Source: Caldifarciminota bacterium UBA3073 (GTDB lineage Bacteria > Hydrothermota > UBA3073). From it: a stretch of 46,190 nucleotides of DNA. The translations under genes and the position numbers were made by a program. Each line of letters begins with the position of its first letter. Positions within the stretch are counted from its first letter, which is position 1. The notes beneath the pieces were generated by a model that did no database searches, was not told the origin of the DNA, and worked only from the letters and a program-made list of their open reading frames with translations. Below are positions 1 to 8,740 of the stretch, one piece after another. Location: the NCBI GenBank assembly GCA_002366725.1, contig DFBT01000105.1, positions 442 through 46,631 on the forward strand, in the 5' to 3' direction.

Positions 1-62
1 CCAAAGAAAAGAAATAGGAGCAGAAGACAAATGATAATAAGAAATACTATCGCCAATTTCAT
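1..62 (-). CDS. N-terminus of a gene cut by the window edge (membrane or signal segment)
   Basis: An ATG at 62-60 opens a reading frame that runs off the left end after 20 codons (MKLAIVFLIIICLLLLFLFF). A single lysine followed by an unbroken hydrophobic stretch is typical of a signal peptide or N-terminal membrane anchor. Only a weak purine run (GGGA) lies upstream. It would be the gene after the YfiM-like gene on the same strand. The function cannot be told from 20 residues, and chance translation of AT-rich DNA is possible. Confidence 0.35.
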   Translation of the reverse strand, partial: MKLAIVFLIIICLLLLFLFF

Positions 63-277
63 ATTATCCCAGATTATGCGTTAAGAAACCATCTCAAGAT
101 CCGTATGGACGAGAGATTAAAATAAAGAACCTATGCACAGCATCTCATACGAGCCGTAGGGCCGTATGGATAAAAATTAAATGTTTTTCATCCAAAAGGT
201 GAATGCCCATATTCTTTAAGTCTCTTATATAATCTGTGAACATCTGTGCTCATCCGTGGTTAATGCATATTTTGGGA

Positions 278-598
278 TTATGTAAAAATCAAAATCCCGA
301 TTACAACACCAATAACATCCGCAAGAATGTCCTTAAAACTCGGATTTCCCGCGCCCGCAAGGTCGTATAACTCCTTTGAAACCCCGACAGATAGAGAAAC
401 CCCAGTTGCAACCTGGCTCGCTTTCCTTTCGGTGCTCTTAAACTCGCAGCGACTCAAATAATAGGCGGTACCCACAAGGAATGCTGAAACAAATATATGC
501 TCAAATTTGTCCTCTGAGAGCCATCTGTCCCGCCCATTGATTCCCCCAAGAGAATCAATGGGGGCAGAGAGAAGTAGACAGGTCAATAACAGAGACAT
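278..598 (-). CDS. YfiM/DUF2279-like small exported or membrane protein
   Basis: 106 residues. A short hydrophobic N-terminus (MSLLLTCLLLSAPI) is followed by 'DRWLSEDKFEHIFVSAFLVG', matching the D-W-x-S-x-DK-x-x-H pattern of the YfiM/DUF2279 family of small envelope proteins. A second half with 'GVSKELYDLAGAGNPSFKD' also fits the family, which usually carries a KE..D....G...S..D block. The C-terminus is a hydrophobic helix (DILADVIGVVIGILIFT). The role of the family is unknown. There is no clear Shine-Dalgarno sequence, and the gene may be cotranscribed from glnA. Family assignment is from motif recall, not from a search. Confidence 0.6.
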   Translation of the reverse strand: MSLLLTCLLLSAPIDSLGGINGRDRWLSEDKFEHIFVSAFLVGTAYYLSRCEFKSTERKASQVATGVSLSVGVSKELYDLAGAGNPSFKDILADVIGVVIGILIFT

Positions 599-645
599 AA
601 CAGGTGAAACTAAAGAACCGAAAGTTTAAGATAGACGGGATTAAA

Positions 646-849
646 CTACCTCACATATATTATCTTCTTTCTCATTCCACCATTCACCTCGAAATAGTAT
701 ACCCCACTTGAAACCTCCCTGCCGTTATCGTCCATTCCGTTCCAGAAAAGCACCTTATCGTTACCGGAAAAGACCCGAACGAGCCGGCCGGTGAGATCAT
801 AGACCCTTACCGTTGGAGACGTTTCATTATCTCCATTTGAATCTTTCAA
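646..849 (-). CDS. Orphan FlgD/T9SS-type C-terminal domain (possible gene remnant)
   Basis: 67 residues containing 'VRVYDLTGRLVRVF', 'LFWNGMDDNGREVSSGVYYF' and a terminal 'KKIIYVR'. This is the FlgD-like Ig fold normally found as the last ~65 residues of large secreted proteins, where it serves as a sorting or anchoring tail. Here it stands alone without a signal peptide or passenger domain. The start is TTG at 849-847 and overlaps the glnA stop codon (TTGA), which would allow translational coupling. The same tail closes the large LVIVD protein at 22.9 kb. The alternative is the 3' remnant of a secreted-protein gene whose front was lost when glnA came to lie upstream. Confidence 0.5.
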   Translation of the reverse strand: MKDSNGDNETSPTVRVYDLTGRLVRVFSGNDKVLFWNGMDDNGREVSSGVYYFEVNGGMRKKIIYVR

Positions 850-2159
850 TATATACTCGTATATTTTTCAATTTCCCACTTCGAGACCTGAACGGAATAT
901 TCGTCCCACTCCCTTCTCTTTATACTGTAATACTTCTTTGTAAGCTCTTCACCGAGTGTTCTCTTCACAATTCCCGAATTTATAAACTCTTCCAGTGCCT
1001 CAAACAAGGACCTCGGCAAAGTCGATATCCCACCCAAGAACTCGTTATCCAACTCAAATAGATTCTCTTCACGGGGCGGCGGAGAAACAATCTCTTCTTC
1101 TATGCCGTTTAATCCAGCCATAAGAAGGGAGGCAAATGCGAGATAGGGATTCGCGGTTGGATCGGGACATCTCACCTCGAGTCTCGTCGAACTCAATTTT
1201 CCCTTACTTATTCTCGGTACTCTCACAAGTGCGGAGCGATTCATCTGTCCCCAGCATACATACACCGGTGCCTCAAAACCGGAGACGAGTCTCTTGTAGG
1301 AGTTGACAGTTGGAGCAAGGAGCGTGCATATCTCTCTGGCGTGTGTAAGCTCTCCTCCGAGGAAATTATGGGCAAGTTTGGACAATCCATACTTGTTACC
1401 GCTATCTGCAAAGGCATTTTGACCGTCTATAAAAATGCTCTGGTGAAGATGCATTCCATTGCCGGGTTTGCCAAAAATGGGTTTGGGCATAAATGTTGCA
1501 AGTGCTCCGTACTTCTCGGCGACACGCTTTATCACCGTCTTCGCAGTTATTATGCTGTCTGCCATCGTGAGTGCATCTGTGAATGTAAGGTCTATCTCGT
1601 GTTGACCCATTCCCACCTCGTGATGTCCCGCCTCCACATCGATGCCGATCGCCTGAAGGTTTTCCGTGATTTCCTTTCTCATCTTCAATGCGAGGTCACC
1701 CTCGAGGTCAAAATATCCCACCCTGTCGTAACACAAGGGAGCCATGCCCTCGTCTCTCAAAAATAGGTAGAACTCCAGTTCGGCTCCAACATTGAAGCGA
1801 TACCCTTTTTGCGATGCGATTTGCACTACCCTCTTAAGAACATACCTCGGGTCGTCGGAAAAAGGAGAATGGTCGGGTGAATACACATCACATATAATCC
1901 TTGCAGACTTCGGTTTCTCCTCCCCGAGGGGAATGAATGTATCGATATCCGGCACAAGATACATATCGCTTTCGCAGATTCTGCCAAATCCCTCTATAGA
2001 TGAACCGTCAAACCAAACCCCTTCCGAGATTGCCTTTGCAAGCATATTCCTCGGAATCGACACATTCTTAATACATCCCAATATATCTGAAAACCAGAGG
2101 TCTATAAATTTTATCCCCTTTTCCTCTGTCTCTTTTAAAACATCTTCTTTCGTCCGCAT
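846..2159 (-). CDS. glnA: Glutamine synthetase, type I
   Basis: Makes glutamine from glutamate, ammonia and ATP in the cytoplasm. 437 residues, close to the length of the short (alpha-type) GSI enzymes. Visible motifs: DGSSIEGFGR (51-60), the metal-binding VGAELEFYLF (124-133), the ATP loop KPIFGKPGNGMHLHQS (226-241), and the NSYKRLVSGFEAP and STRLEVRCPDPTANPYLAF blocks (286-343). At the position of the adenylylation site of GSI-beta enzymes (NLYDLP) this protein has NLFEL (366-370), so the modified tyrosine is phenylalanine and adenylylation is not expected. The start is ATG with GGAAGGAG just upstream. It is transcribed from a consensus promoter at 2421-2449, giving a leader of about 250 nt. 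Confidence 0.96.
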   Translation of the reverse strand: MRTKEDVLKETEEKGIKFIDLWFSDILGCIKNVSIPRNMLAKAISEGVWFDGSSIEGFGRICESDMYLVPDIDTFIPLGEEKPKSARIICDVYSPDHSPFSDDPRYVLKRVVQIASQKGYRFNVGAELEFYLFLRDEGMAPLCYDRVGYFDLEGDLALKMRKEITENLQAIGIDVEAGHHEVGMGQHEIDLTFTDALTMADSIITAKTVIKRVAEKYGALATFMPKPIFGKPGNGMHLHQSIFIDGQNAFADSGNKYGLSKLAHNFLGGELTHAREICTLLAPTVNSYKRLVSGFEAPVYVCWGQMNRSALVRVPRISKGKLSSTRLEVRCPDPTANPYLAFASLLMAGLNGIEEEIVSPPPREENLFELDNEFLGGISTLPRSLFEALEEFINSGIVKRTLGEELTKKYYSIKRREWDEYSVQVSKWEIEKYTSIY

Positions 2160-2420
2160 AACTCCTTCCGGTTAAAGATAAATTCAGAATATGGGTAACC
2201 ACACCTGCCTGCCCATACGGGTCCGTAGGGACCGGTAAGCAGGGATGATCACAGATGCACACAGATTATATCGAAACCAGTAATTAGGTTATTGGGTAAT
2301 TAAGTAATTAAAGAACACGCTTGAAAATAACTCAATTACTTAATAACTTGTATCTCGTGCTAATCTTGTGTAATCTTGTGGTTTATTAGCTCATAACCCG
2401 AGATAATTTCAGTTAAATCT

Positions 2421-2449
2421 ATTATACCAGATTTTTTCTAATTTGTCAA
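2421..2449 (-). promoter_or_regulatory. Promoter of glnA (TTGACA-17-TATAAT)
   Basis: On the minus strand TTGACA (2449-2444), a 17-nt spacer ending in CTGG, and TATAAT (2426-2421): a perfect vegetative promoter with an extended -10 (TGG before TATAAT). Predicted transcription start near 2414, about 255 nt before the glnA ATG. Confidence 0.85.
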
Positions 2450-2640
2450 CCTTTTTTTGAGGAGATTGCCGAAAAAGTCCGTTTCAAAAGATTCACCCCG
2501 TCTTTGGCTGTTTATGTAAATTATCAACGGCAGGGAGGTCACAGAGCGCACGGGAAATCGTTTATCCTTAATCTCCGCGTCCTCCGCGGTTTATCCATAA
2601 CATCTATATAACCTTTTGGCGGGGTGTGGTTAATTTTTTC

Positions 2641-2669
2641 TTGACAAAAATATAAATTCGTGTTATAAT
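2641..2669 (+). promoter_or_regulatory. Promoter of pdxJ-purQ; implies a leaderless mRNA
   Basis: TTGACA (2641-2646), 17 nt, TATAAT (2664-2669), with TGT just before the -10. The canonical start site (+1) is 2676, three bases before the pdxJ ATG at 2679. There is therefore no room for a Shine-Dalgarno sequence. Confidence 0.85.
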
Positions 2670-2678
2670 ACCCTCACT

Positions 2679-3386
2679 ATGAGACTCGGGGTAAACATAG
2701 ACCACATAGCCACACTCAGATCGCAGAGGGGTACTCCCTATCCCGACCCCGTTGATGCAGTCCCCATAGTGGAACTCGCGGGAGCGGACGGAATCACCTG
2801 CCACATCAGAATCGACAGAAGACACATAACTGAAAGGGATGTGAGACTCATACGGGAGATTACGAAGACCTCTCTGAATGTAGAATTGTGCTCGGACCCC
2901 GATATAGTCAGGTTTGTATGTGGCGTAAAACCTCGCTACGCCTGTCTTGTCCCCGAAAGGGAGGGAGAACAGACAACTGAGGGCGGACTTGACATAGTCA
3001 CACACGGAGAGGAGATAAAAAGAACAATTGGAGTCCTGAAAGATGCGGGTATTGTAGTTTCCCTCTTCGTCGAACCCGATGAATCGACCATAGGGCTCGC
3101 GAGAGAACTCGGGGCAGATTCGGTTGAGTTGAACACGAGGGCTTACAGCGAGACATCGAATAAGGAGGGTGAAATAGAGAGACTGAAGAAGGCGTCGATT
3201 GCCGCACATGGGATGGGGCTTGAGGTTCATGCTGGGCACGGTCTGGAATACCATAATGTTAAGGGAATTCTGTCAGTTCCACATATTGTGGAACTCAATA
3301 TCGGGCACAGTATAATATCGCGGGCGGTATTTACGGGCCTCGAAGAGGCAGTCAAGACGATGCTTCGACTTATGAAGGGGGGATGA
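2679..3386 (+). CDS. pdxJ: Pyridoxine 5'-phosphate synthase
   Basis: Condenses 1-deoxyxylulose 5-phosphate with 3-amino-2-oxopropyl phosphate to pyridoxine 5'-phosphate, the last ring-forming step of DXP-dependent vitamin B6 synthesis; cytoplasmic TIM barrel. 235 residues, normal for the family. Hallmarks: LGVNIDHIATLRSQRG at 3-18, 'YPDPVDA', 'HIRIDRRHI', 'LNVELC', the 'EVHAGHGLEYHNV' segment, and 'ELNIGHSIISRAVF' near the C-terminus. It heads a two-gene unit with purQ (4-nt gap). The promoter position implies translation of a leaderless transcript; no Shine-Dalgarno sequence is present. Confidence 0.96.
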   Translation: MRLGVNIDHIATLRSQRGTPYPDPVDAVPIVELAGADGITCHIRIDRRHITERDVRLIREITKTSLNVELCSDPDIVRFVCGVKPRYACLVPEREGEQTTEGGLDIVTHGEEIKRTIGVLKDAGIVVSLFVEPDESTIGLARELGADSVELNTRAYSETSNKEGEIERLKKASIAAHGMGLEVHAGHGLEYHNVKGILSVPHIVELNIGHSIISRAVFTGLEEAVKTMLRLMKGG

Positions 3387-3390
3387 AGCC

Positions 3391-4149
3391 ATGGTCAGAG
3401 CCCTCATATTGTATGCCCCCGGGATAAACTGCGACCTCGAAACGAAAACTGCCTTCCAAACCTGCGGTGCAAGTGTCGATGAAATCCCCGTAAAGAAACT
3501 CGAGGAACAGACCTCGAAACTGCTCCTTTATGATATACTCATCCTTCCCGGTGGTTTCTCTTATGGAGACTCTATATCCAGCGGAAAGATACTGTCGGTA
3601 TATATGAGGGAGTTCCTCAAAGAGACAGTACTTGAGTTTTTGAAACGGGATACCCTCGTTCTCGGGATATGTAACGGCTTCCAGGTACTGGTGAAATCCG
3701 GGCTTTTAGGTCACGATATAACTCTTGCGGAAAATGCAAACGGCAGATTTGAGGATAGATGGGTGAGGCTTAGGGTTAGGAACTCAAGATGCATCTTTAC
3801 AAAGGGATTGGATATCATAGAGTTGCCTGTGGCGCACAGAGGGGGAAGAGTCGTTATAAAGGATGGCGTTGTCAACGCCACTCTCGCGTATATAGACGAA
3901 CAAGATAAACCCACGATGGAATATCCTTACAATCCAAATGGAAGTGAAGATGCAATTGCGGGCATATGCGATGATAGTGGAAGGATATTTGGTCTGATGC
4001 CTCATCCCGAAAGGTTCTATTTACCCATACAGTATCCTGGTACATGGAAGGATAAAATTCCCCACGGAATGAAAATCATAAAGAATGCAGTCGATTGGGT
4101 TGAAGCCCACACAAGTTTATCTGGAGTGCACCGAATAATTGACGATTGA
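3391..4149 (+). CDS. purQ: Phosphoribosylformylglycinamidine synthase, glutaminase subunit
   Basis: Supplies ammonia from glutamine for the FGAR to FGAM step of purine synthesis, together with PurL and PurS (neither is in this window). 252 residues, somewhat longer than the ~227 of the Bacillus-type enzyme. Class I amidotransferase triad: Cys94 in LGICNGFQ, His205 and Glu207 in GLMPHPERF. 'LPGGFSYGD' and 'YPYNPNGSEDAIAG' are also typical. A G-rich Shine-Dalgarno sequence lies inside the end of pdxJ. The last residues (RIIDD) are encoded by the first unit of a GACGATTG-type repeat, so the natural C-terminus may have been replaced. Confidence 0.94.
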   Translation: MVRALILYAPGINCDLETKTAFQTCGASVDEIPVKKLEEQTSKLLLYDILILPGGFSYGDSISSGKILSVYMREFLKETVLEFLKRDTLVLGICNGFQVLVKSGLLGHDITLAENANGRFEDRWVRLRVRNSRCIFTKGLDIIELPVAHRGGRVVIKDGVVNATLAYIDEQDKPTMEYPYNPNGSEDAIAGICDDSGRIFGLMPHPERFYLPIQYPGTWKDKIPHGMKIIKNAVDWVEAHTSLSGVHRIIDD

Positions 4150-4416
4150 CGATTGAAAATTGACGATTACGATTGAAAATTGACGATTACGATTGAAAAT
4201 CGAAAAGTGCCATAGCATGGCAATAGCAAGTTAAAGCGTAGCGGAAATCCCGCATCTGCGGGACTATTGCCTGCTTGTAGTAGACAGGCACTCTAATGCC
4301 TACTATTAAGTAAACGAAATGCCTTGTCTCAGCGGAACAACCTTCTCGTAAGGGGAAGAGATAATTTTGATTTTTGATATTTGATTTTTAATATTTAGTT
4401 TTATGGGAGGGGAAGC
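4136..4416. repeat. Tandem GACGATTGAAAATT-type repeats and a two-step hairpin
   Basis: From 4136 to about 4203 the sequence repeats ATTGACGATT(G)/ACGATTGAAAATT units, starting within the purQ stop region. Then GGCAATAG (4219-4226) pairs with CTATTGCC (4263-4270), enclosing a CCCGCA-TC-TGCGGG hairpin. TTTTTGATATTTGATTTTTAAT before the next gene belongs to the AT-rich repeat family seen at 38.5 and 43.4 kb. No ORF is seen here. Confidence 0.55.
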
Positions 4417-4791
4417 GTGAGAAAATCAGAATTCGATATTCTTCTTGTAAATGCCCCGGGAAGTTTTGCAAGCATATGCAGTGCCATAAAAAATTCGGGG
4501 GCTAAAATTCTCGCTTACGCCCTCACACCGATAGATTCTTCGGGCATTTTACAGCTTGTCACCGATGACGAGACAAAGATGCGAAAGGCATTGCGGAATA
4601 GCAATCTACATTTTATCGAGAGCGATGTCCTGGTCCTTGAAGATGTCAACTCCCCGAAGGACATGTACGAAATCTCCAGCAAACTTGCCCAAAAAAAGAT
4701 AAACATCAACTTCTCGTACTCGGGGTGCAACGGTATTATGGTATTCGAGGTGGATGATATAGACAAGGCGTTATATCTCCTGTCTGAGTAG
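4417..4791 (+). CDS. Double ACT-domain protein
   Basis: 124 residues with two apparent ACT-type halves. The first begins 'FDILLVNAPGSFASICSAIK' with 'AYALTPIDSSGILQLVTDD'. The second begins 'DVLVLEDVNSPKDMYEISS' with 'INFSYSGCNGIMVFEVDD'. Each has the beta-alpha-beta-beta-alpha-beta look and the N/G turn before the first helix. ACT domains bind amino acids or similar small ligands. Stand-alone tandem ACT proteins usually act as regulators, but the ligand cannot be told here. GTG start with GGGAGGGG at 4405-4412. It stands alone between repeat-rich gaps. Confidence 0.7.
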   Translation: MRKSEFDILLVNAPGSFASICSAIKNSGAKILAYALTPIDSSGILQLVTDDETKMRKALRNSNLHFIESDVLVLEDVNSPKDMYEISSKLAQKKININFSYSGCNGIMVFEVDDIDKALYLLSE

Positions 4792-5095
4792 TGGGAGATG
4801 TCCCCATTCACCGTTGGGTATTTCCCTTAACGGGGTTATCTCTTTAATAATATAAACTGCAATAAACTTAATCTCAAGATCCGTTCCATCTCAAGACCCG
4901 TCCACAGGATCCGTATGGAATGGACAGAGATTGCTTGCCGGCAGGCGGGAAAGAGAACTTTTGAAATAAAAGAATCTATTCTCCGCAGGATTCTGTGAAC
5001 AATCTCTTCAGGTCCCTGTTGAAATAAAAATGAGAAAGAAAAATCAGGTGTTTATTTCCAAATAACTCTAACTTATTGTGTAGAGGAGGAAGGAC
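4792..5095. other. Gene-free gap with interspersed short repeats
   Basis: 304 bases. Contains copies of the AAGATCCGTATGG-type micro-repeat (GATCCGTTCC near 4880, GATCCGTATGGAATGG near 4910), a GCTTGCCGGCAGGCGGG unit near 4933 and CCGCAGGATTCTGTG near 4984. No ORF, promoter or terminator that I can support. The end carries the strong Shine-Dalgarno sequence of the next gene (GAGGAGGAAGG). Confidence 0.5.
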
Positions 5096-7486
5096 ATGGC
5101 GTACAGGGAATTAGAACCAGATGAACTCGCCTGGAGATGTGAAGAGAAATACCTCGAATACACTGCGGGCGAAAAGGAAACAACGAAGAAGATAATAGGA
5201 CAAAAAAGGGCAACTGAGGCACTTGAAATAGGACTCGATATAAACAGCGTTGGTTACAACATCTTTGTCACGGGGGTTGCGGGTACGGGAAGGACAACCG
5301 CAGTGAAACTCCTCTTGAACAAGAGCAAGAGAAAAAAGCAAATTCCCACTGATAAGTGCTATGTCAATAACTTTACAAATCCAGATTCGCCGAGACTGAT
5401 AATCCTTCCGAGGGGAGATGGAAGAAGATTCAAAAAGGATACTGAAGTGAGCATTGAGAAGATCATCAGAAATATACCAACTATCCTCGAGAGTGAACAG
5501 CACCGGAAGAGAATAAATGCCATAACGACGGTGTATAAAAAAAGGGAGCAAGATATCCTCACGGATTTTGAAAATGGGGTGACAAAGGAGGGATTTGCCG
5601 TCGTACAGGTTCAGATTGGTCCATTTACGAAACCAGACTTGTTCCCGGTATATGGAGAAAAACCCGTGAATTTCGATGAAATGAGGGCGCTCGTGCGAGA
5701 GGGTAAGATCCCCGAGGAAGAGCTAAATAAAAAACTGAAGATATATAATAAACTCTCCGTAGAACTCGAGAAAACCCTCAAGAAATTGAGAAATATAAAA
5801 AAAGAGGCAGAAGACGAAATCAGAAATATCAACCGAAAAACAATTAAACCCTTCATACAACAGGGTCTTTCCGAAATAAAGGAGAAATACGGGAATAATG
5901 CAGTACATCCGTATCTGGAGGAGGTTGAGGAATCAATACTGAACAATATGGAGAAAGCATTCCCCAATGAGAAAATGGGGAAAGATATAGACCCTTACGC
6001 AGAATATAAGGTCAACCTCATCGTGGACAACAGTGATGCGCAGACCGCCCCCGCCATATTTGAGGCATCTCCAACATTCAAAAACCTGTTTGGGGCGATC
6101 GAAAGGAGGGCAACTCCCACCGGTTGGACAACGGACTACAGGCAGATAAAAGCGGGTTCCCTCCTTCGGGCAGATGGTGGTTTTCTTATTCTAAATGCCA
6201 AGGATGTGCTCATCGAACCGGGGGTATGGAACACCCTTAAGCGCATACTGAAGACCGGAAGACTTGAAATCCAGACTTATGAACCGTTCTTTATGATTAC
6301 ACTTTCGGCGTTAAAACCGGAGCCGATATATACAGATGTGAAGGTAATACTGATAGGTGAATCCTATATTTATCACCTTTTATATCATCGAGACGACGAT
6401 TTCAAGAAAATATTCAAGGTGAGAGCAGACTTCGACTGGGTTATGGATAACAAAAAGGAGTCGGTTGGAGGGTATGCGAGATTTGCAAAAACACTCCAGC
6501 GAGAGGAAAAGCTTTTGCCCTTCACAAAACATGCGATAGCTGGCATTGTAGAGTATGGTGCAAAAGTTGCCGGAAGGCAAAACAAACTCTCTACCAGGTT
6601 TAACCACATTGCAGACATCTTGAGAGAGGCACACTACAGGGCTGAAAGGAAACACAAGAAAAGGGTAAATAGAGGGGATATTGAGGAGGCTATAGAGAGG
6701 CGCATATACAGGGAGAGTCTCTACCAGGAGAAGATTCAAGAGGAGATAAAAGACGATCTTCTCATGATAGATGTCAGCGGCACGGCAGTCGGACAGGTAA
6801 ACGGGCTTTCCGTCTATGGGATCGGGGATTATCTATTTGGCAGACCCGTAAGGATAACCGCAAAAACCGGCGTGGGTGGCGGAGGTATAATTAATATTGA
6901 GAGAGAAGTTCAACTGTCGGGACCGATTCACAGCAAGGGAGTATATATCCTTACCGGCTATCTGAGAGGCATGTACGCAAGGGAGAAGCCCATCGCCATG
7001 AGTGCCTCACTCTGCTTTGAGCAGTCATATTCCGGGGTTGAGGGCGATTCTGCCTCATCTGCGGAGCTTTACGGCGTTCTCTCCAGTCTGTCAGAGATAC
7101 CAATTCGCCAGGATATAGCCGTTACGGGTTCTGTCAATCAAAAGGGAGAGATTCAACCAATTGGTGGAACAAACGAGAAAATAGAGGGATTCTTCGATGT
7201 TTGTAAGACAAAGGGACTCACGGGCACGCAGGGGGTGATCATACCGGAAAGAAATGTTGGAGACCTCATGTTGAGAAAGGACTTGCGCGATGCGGTGAGT
7301 GAGAAAAAATTTCACATATACGCCGTAAATAGCATAGACGAGGGCATTGAGGTACTGACCGGAAGGGAGGCGGGCAAGAGGGGAAAAGACGGGAAATATA
7401 AGAGGGGAAGCATTCATTATTTAGTCGACGAAAAACTTGACCATTACGCCAGAATATGGAAAACATTTAAGGGAGAGCAAAAATGA
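5096..7486 (+). CDS. Lon-family ATP-dependent protease (AAA_32/LonB-like type)
   Basis: 796 residues; a cytosolic AAA+ Ser-Lys protease. An ATPase part starts at once (IIGQKRATEALEIGLDINSVG; Walker A GVAGTGRTT at 60-68), followed by a long charged coiled-coil insert (about 110-290) and a second ATPase half with 'LLRADGGFLILNAKDVL'. The C-terminal third is a Lon peptidase domain: catalytic Ser652 in EGDSASS and Lys695 in GGTNEKIEGF, 43 residues apart as in Lon. There is no Lon-type N-terminal substrate domain, which places it in the bacterial 'Lon protease family protein' group with the AAA_32 fold rather than classical LonA. ATG with GAGGAGGAAGG upstream. No obvious operon partner. Substrates unknown. 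Confidence 0.92.
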   Translation: MAYRELEPDELAWRCEEKYLEYTAGEKETTKKIIGQKRATEALEIGLDINSVGYNIFVTGVAGTGRTTAVKLLLNKSKRKKQIPTDKCYVNNFTNPDSPRLIILPRGDGRRFKKDTEVSIEKIIRNIPTILESEQHRKRINAITTVYKKREQDILTDFENGVTKEGFAVVQVQIGPFTKPDLFPVYGEKPVNFDEMRALVREGKIPEEELNKKLKIYNKLSVELEKTLKKLRNIKKEAEDEIRNINRKTIKPFIQQGLSEIKEKYGNNAVHPYLEEVEESILNNMEKAFPNEKMGKDIDPYAEYKVNLIVDNSDAQTAPAIFEASPTFKNLFGAIERRATPTGWTTDYRQIKAGSLLRADGGFLILNAKDVLIEPGVWNTLKRILKTGRLEIQTYEPFFMITLSALKPEPIYTDVKVILIGESYIYHLLYHRDDDFKKIFKVRADFDWVMDNKKESVGGYARFAKTLQREEKLLPFTKHAIAGIVEYGAKVAGRQNKLSTRFNHIADILREAHYRAERKHKKRVNRGDIEEAIERRIYRESLYQEKIQEEIKDDLLMIDVSGTAVGQVNGLSVYGIGDYLFGRPVRITAKTGVGGGGIINIEREVQLSGPIHSKGVYILTGYLRGMYAREKPIAMSASLCFEQSYSGVEGDSASSAELYGVLSSLSEIPIRQDIAVTGSVNQKGEIQPIGGTNEKIEGFFDVCKTKGLTGTQGVIIPERNVGDLMLRKDLRDAVSEKKFHIYAVNSIDEGIEVLTGREAGKRGKDGKYKRGSIHYLVDEKLDHYARIWKTFKGEQK

Positions 7487-7600
7487 AACCCGCGGGGACC
7501 CCGCCAAAAATCAAGAAAACATCACAAAAACACGGGAAAAGACGAAATAAAAACCTGTTGATTTTATCTGTGCAATCTGCGGCTACACTGGGAGGTACAG

Positions 7601-8740
7601 GTGGATTACTTCTTGAGTGAGGAAGAGTTAATGGTGAGAGATACGGCGAGAGACATATCTCAGAAAATAGTTCTACCGGTAAGAGCCGAACTTGACGAAA
7701 AGGGTAAGTTCCCACATGAGATAATGAAAGAACTCGCAAGGGCAGACTTATTCAGGATATTTGTACCCCCGGAGTACGAGGGACTCGGGCTCACAAATCT
7801 CGTGCTCTGCATAGCCATTGAAGAGATTGCAAAGGTATGTGCGGGTGTCGCCACAACTTACGCCGCAAATGCCCTCGCCTTAACTCCCATAATTCTGTAC
7901 GGTAACGATGAGCAGAAGAAAAGGTATCTTCCAGCAATCGCATCGGGAGAGAAATTATGTGCCTTTGCACTAACCGAGGCGGATGCCGGTTCCGATGTGG
8001 GCAATGTAAAGGCTAAAGCAATCAGGGATGGGGATTTCTACATCATCAACGGAACAAAACAGTGGATAACAAATGGTGGAGAGGCGGACATCTATGTGGT
8101 GATTCTCTCAACACAGCCCGACAAGGGTGCAAGGGGACTTTCTGCAATCATCGTGGAGAAAGGTACACCGGGGTTCTCCTTCGGAAAGGAAGAGAACAAA
8201 CTCGGTATAAGGGCATCCGTGACAAGGGAACTTATATTTCAGGATGTGAAGGTGCCAAAAGAAAATCTGCTCGCGAGAGAAGGTGCTGGATTCCTGATCG
8301 CGATGAAGACATTTGACCGCACGAGACCGGGGGTCGGGGCACAGTCGGTTGGAATTGCCCAGGGAGCACTTGATGAGGCGGTAGAATACGCAAAGACAAG
8401 AAAGCAATTTGGTAAGCCGATAATCTGTTTTGAGGGCATCGGCTTCTCATTGGCAGAGCTTGCGACAAAGGTCGAGGCGGCAAGGGCACTTGTGTATCAG
8501 GTGGCGAGATATATAGACACAGGCGCAAAGAATATATCGATGTATTCATCGATGGCGAAACTGTTTGCATCGGATGTTGCAATGGAAGTAACGACACGGG
8601 CACTTCAGGTCTTCGGTGGTTATGGTTATATGAAGGAATACCCCATGGAGAAGTATATGCGCGATGCAAAGATTACCCAGATATACGAGGGAACAAATGA
8701 GATACAAAAACTTGTAATTGCAAATGCACTGCAGAGATAA
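7601..8740 (+). CDS. Acyl-CoA dehydrogenase (short-chain type)
   Basis: 379 residues, normal for the family; FAD enzyme that introduces the alpha-beta double bond in acyl-CoA. GTG start with GGAGGT at 7591-7596. Seen: 'CAFALTEADAGSDVGNVKAKA' (substrate/FAD loop), 'NGTKQWITNG', 'TRPGVGAQSVGIAQGALDEA', 'RKQFGKPI', 'LQVFGGYGYMKEYPMEKYMRDAK', and the catalytic base Glu363 in IYEGTNEIQKL. Closest in flavour to butyryl-CoA dehydrogenases, but no etfAB or thiolase genes are nearby, so substrate and electron acceptor remain open. It stands alone; the gap before the convergent HAD gene is filled by repeats. Confidence 0.94.
   Translation: MDYFLSEEELMVRDTARDISQKIVLPVRAELDEKGKFPHEIMKELARADLFRIFVPPEYEGLGLTNLVLCIAIEEIAKVCAGVATTYAANALALTPIILYGNDEQKKRYLPAIASGEKLCAFALTEADAGSDVGNVKAKAIRDGDFYIINGTKQWITNGGEADIYVVILSTQPDKGARGLSAIIVEKGTPGFSFGKEENKLGIRASVTRELIFQDVKVPKENLLAREGAGFLIAMKTFDRTRPGVGAQSVGIAQGALDEAVEYAKTRKQFGKPIICFEGIGFSLAELATKVEAARALVYQVARYIDTGAKNISMYSSMAKLFASDVAMEVTTRALQVFGGYGYMKEYPMEKYMRDAKITQIYEGTNEIQKLVIANALQR

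Larger units (their letters stand above)
2160..2678. other. Divergent intergenic region between glnA and pdxJ
   Basis: 519 bases without a gene. The glnA half is the long glnA leader and holds short repeats: a palindrome-like stretch at 2204-2243 in which a CCATACGGGTCCGTAGGG-type unit sits inside a CCTGCCTG...CCGGTAAGCAGG unit, then low-complexity TAATTA words and CACAGAT words. The promoter for glnA (2421-2449, minus) and that for pdxJ (2641-2669, plus) face away from each other. I see no riboswitch I can name and no tRNA. Confidence 0.6.

Noticed and set aside
2160..2420. Glutamine-type riboswitch in the long glnA leader
   Set aside because: I looked for a compact conserved core; the leader is instead made of interspersed repeats and low-complexity AT words.
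2604..3254. 216-codon ORF antisense to pdxJ
   Set aside because: Overlaps the whole of a certain gene and its promoter; composition is Cys/Ser/Arg-rich as antisense frames are.
4136..4203. Short CRISPR-like tandem array
   Set aside because: Units are only 10-18 nt, of uneven length and without unique spacers; it is simple tandem repetition, and there are no cas genes. The Cas4-like nuclease at 10.8 kb is also not next to any array.
7492..7512. Terminator after the Lon-family gene
   Set aside because: CCCGCGGGGACCCCGCC can form a short stem, but its loop is very tight and it is followed by CAAAAATC rather than a U-run.
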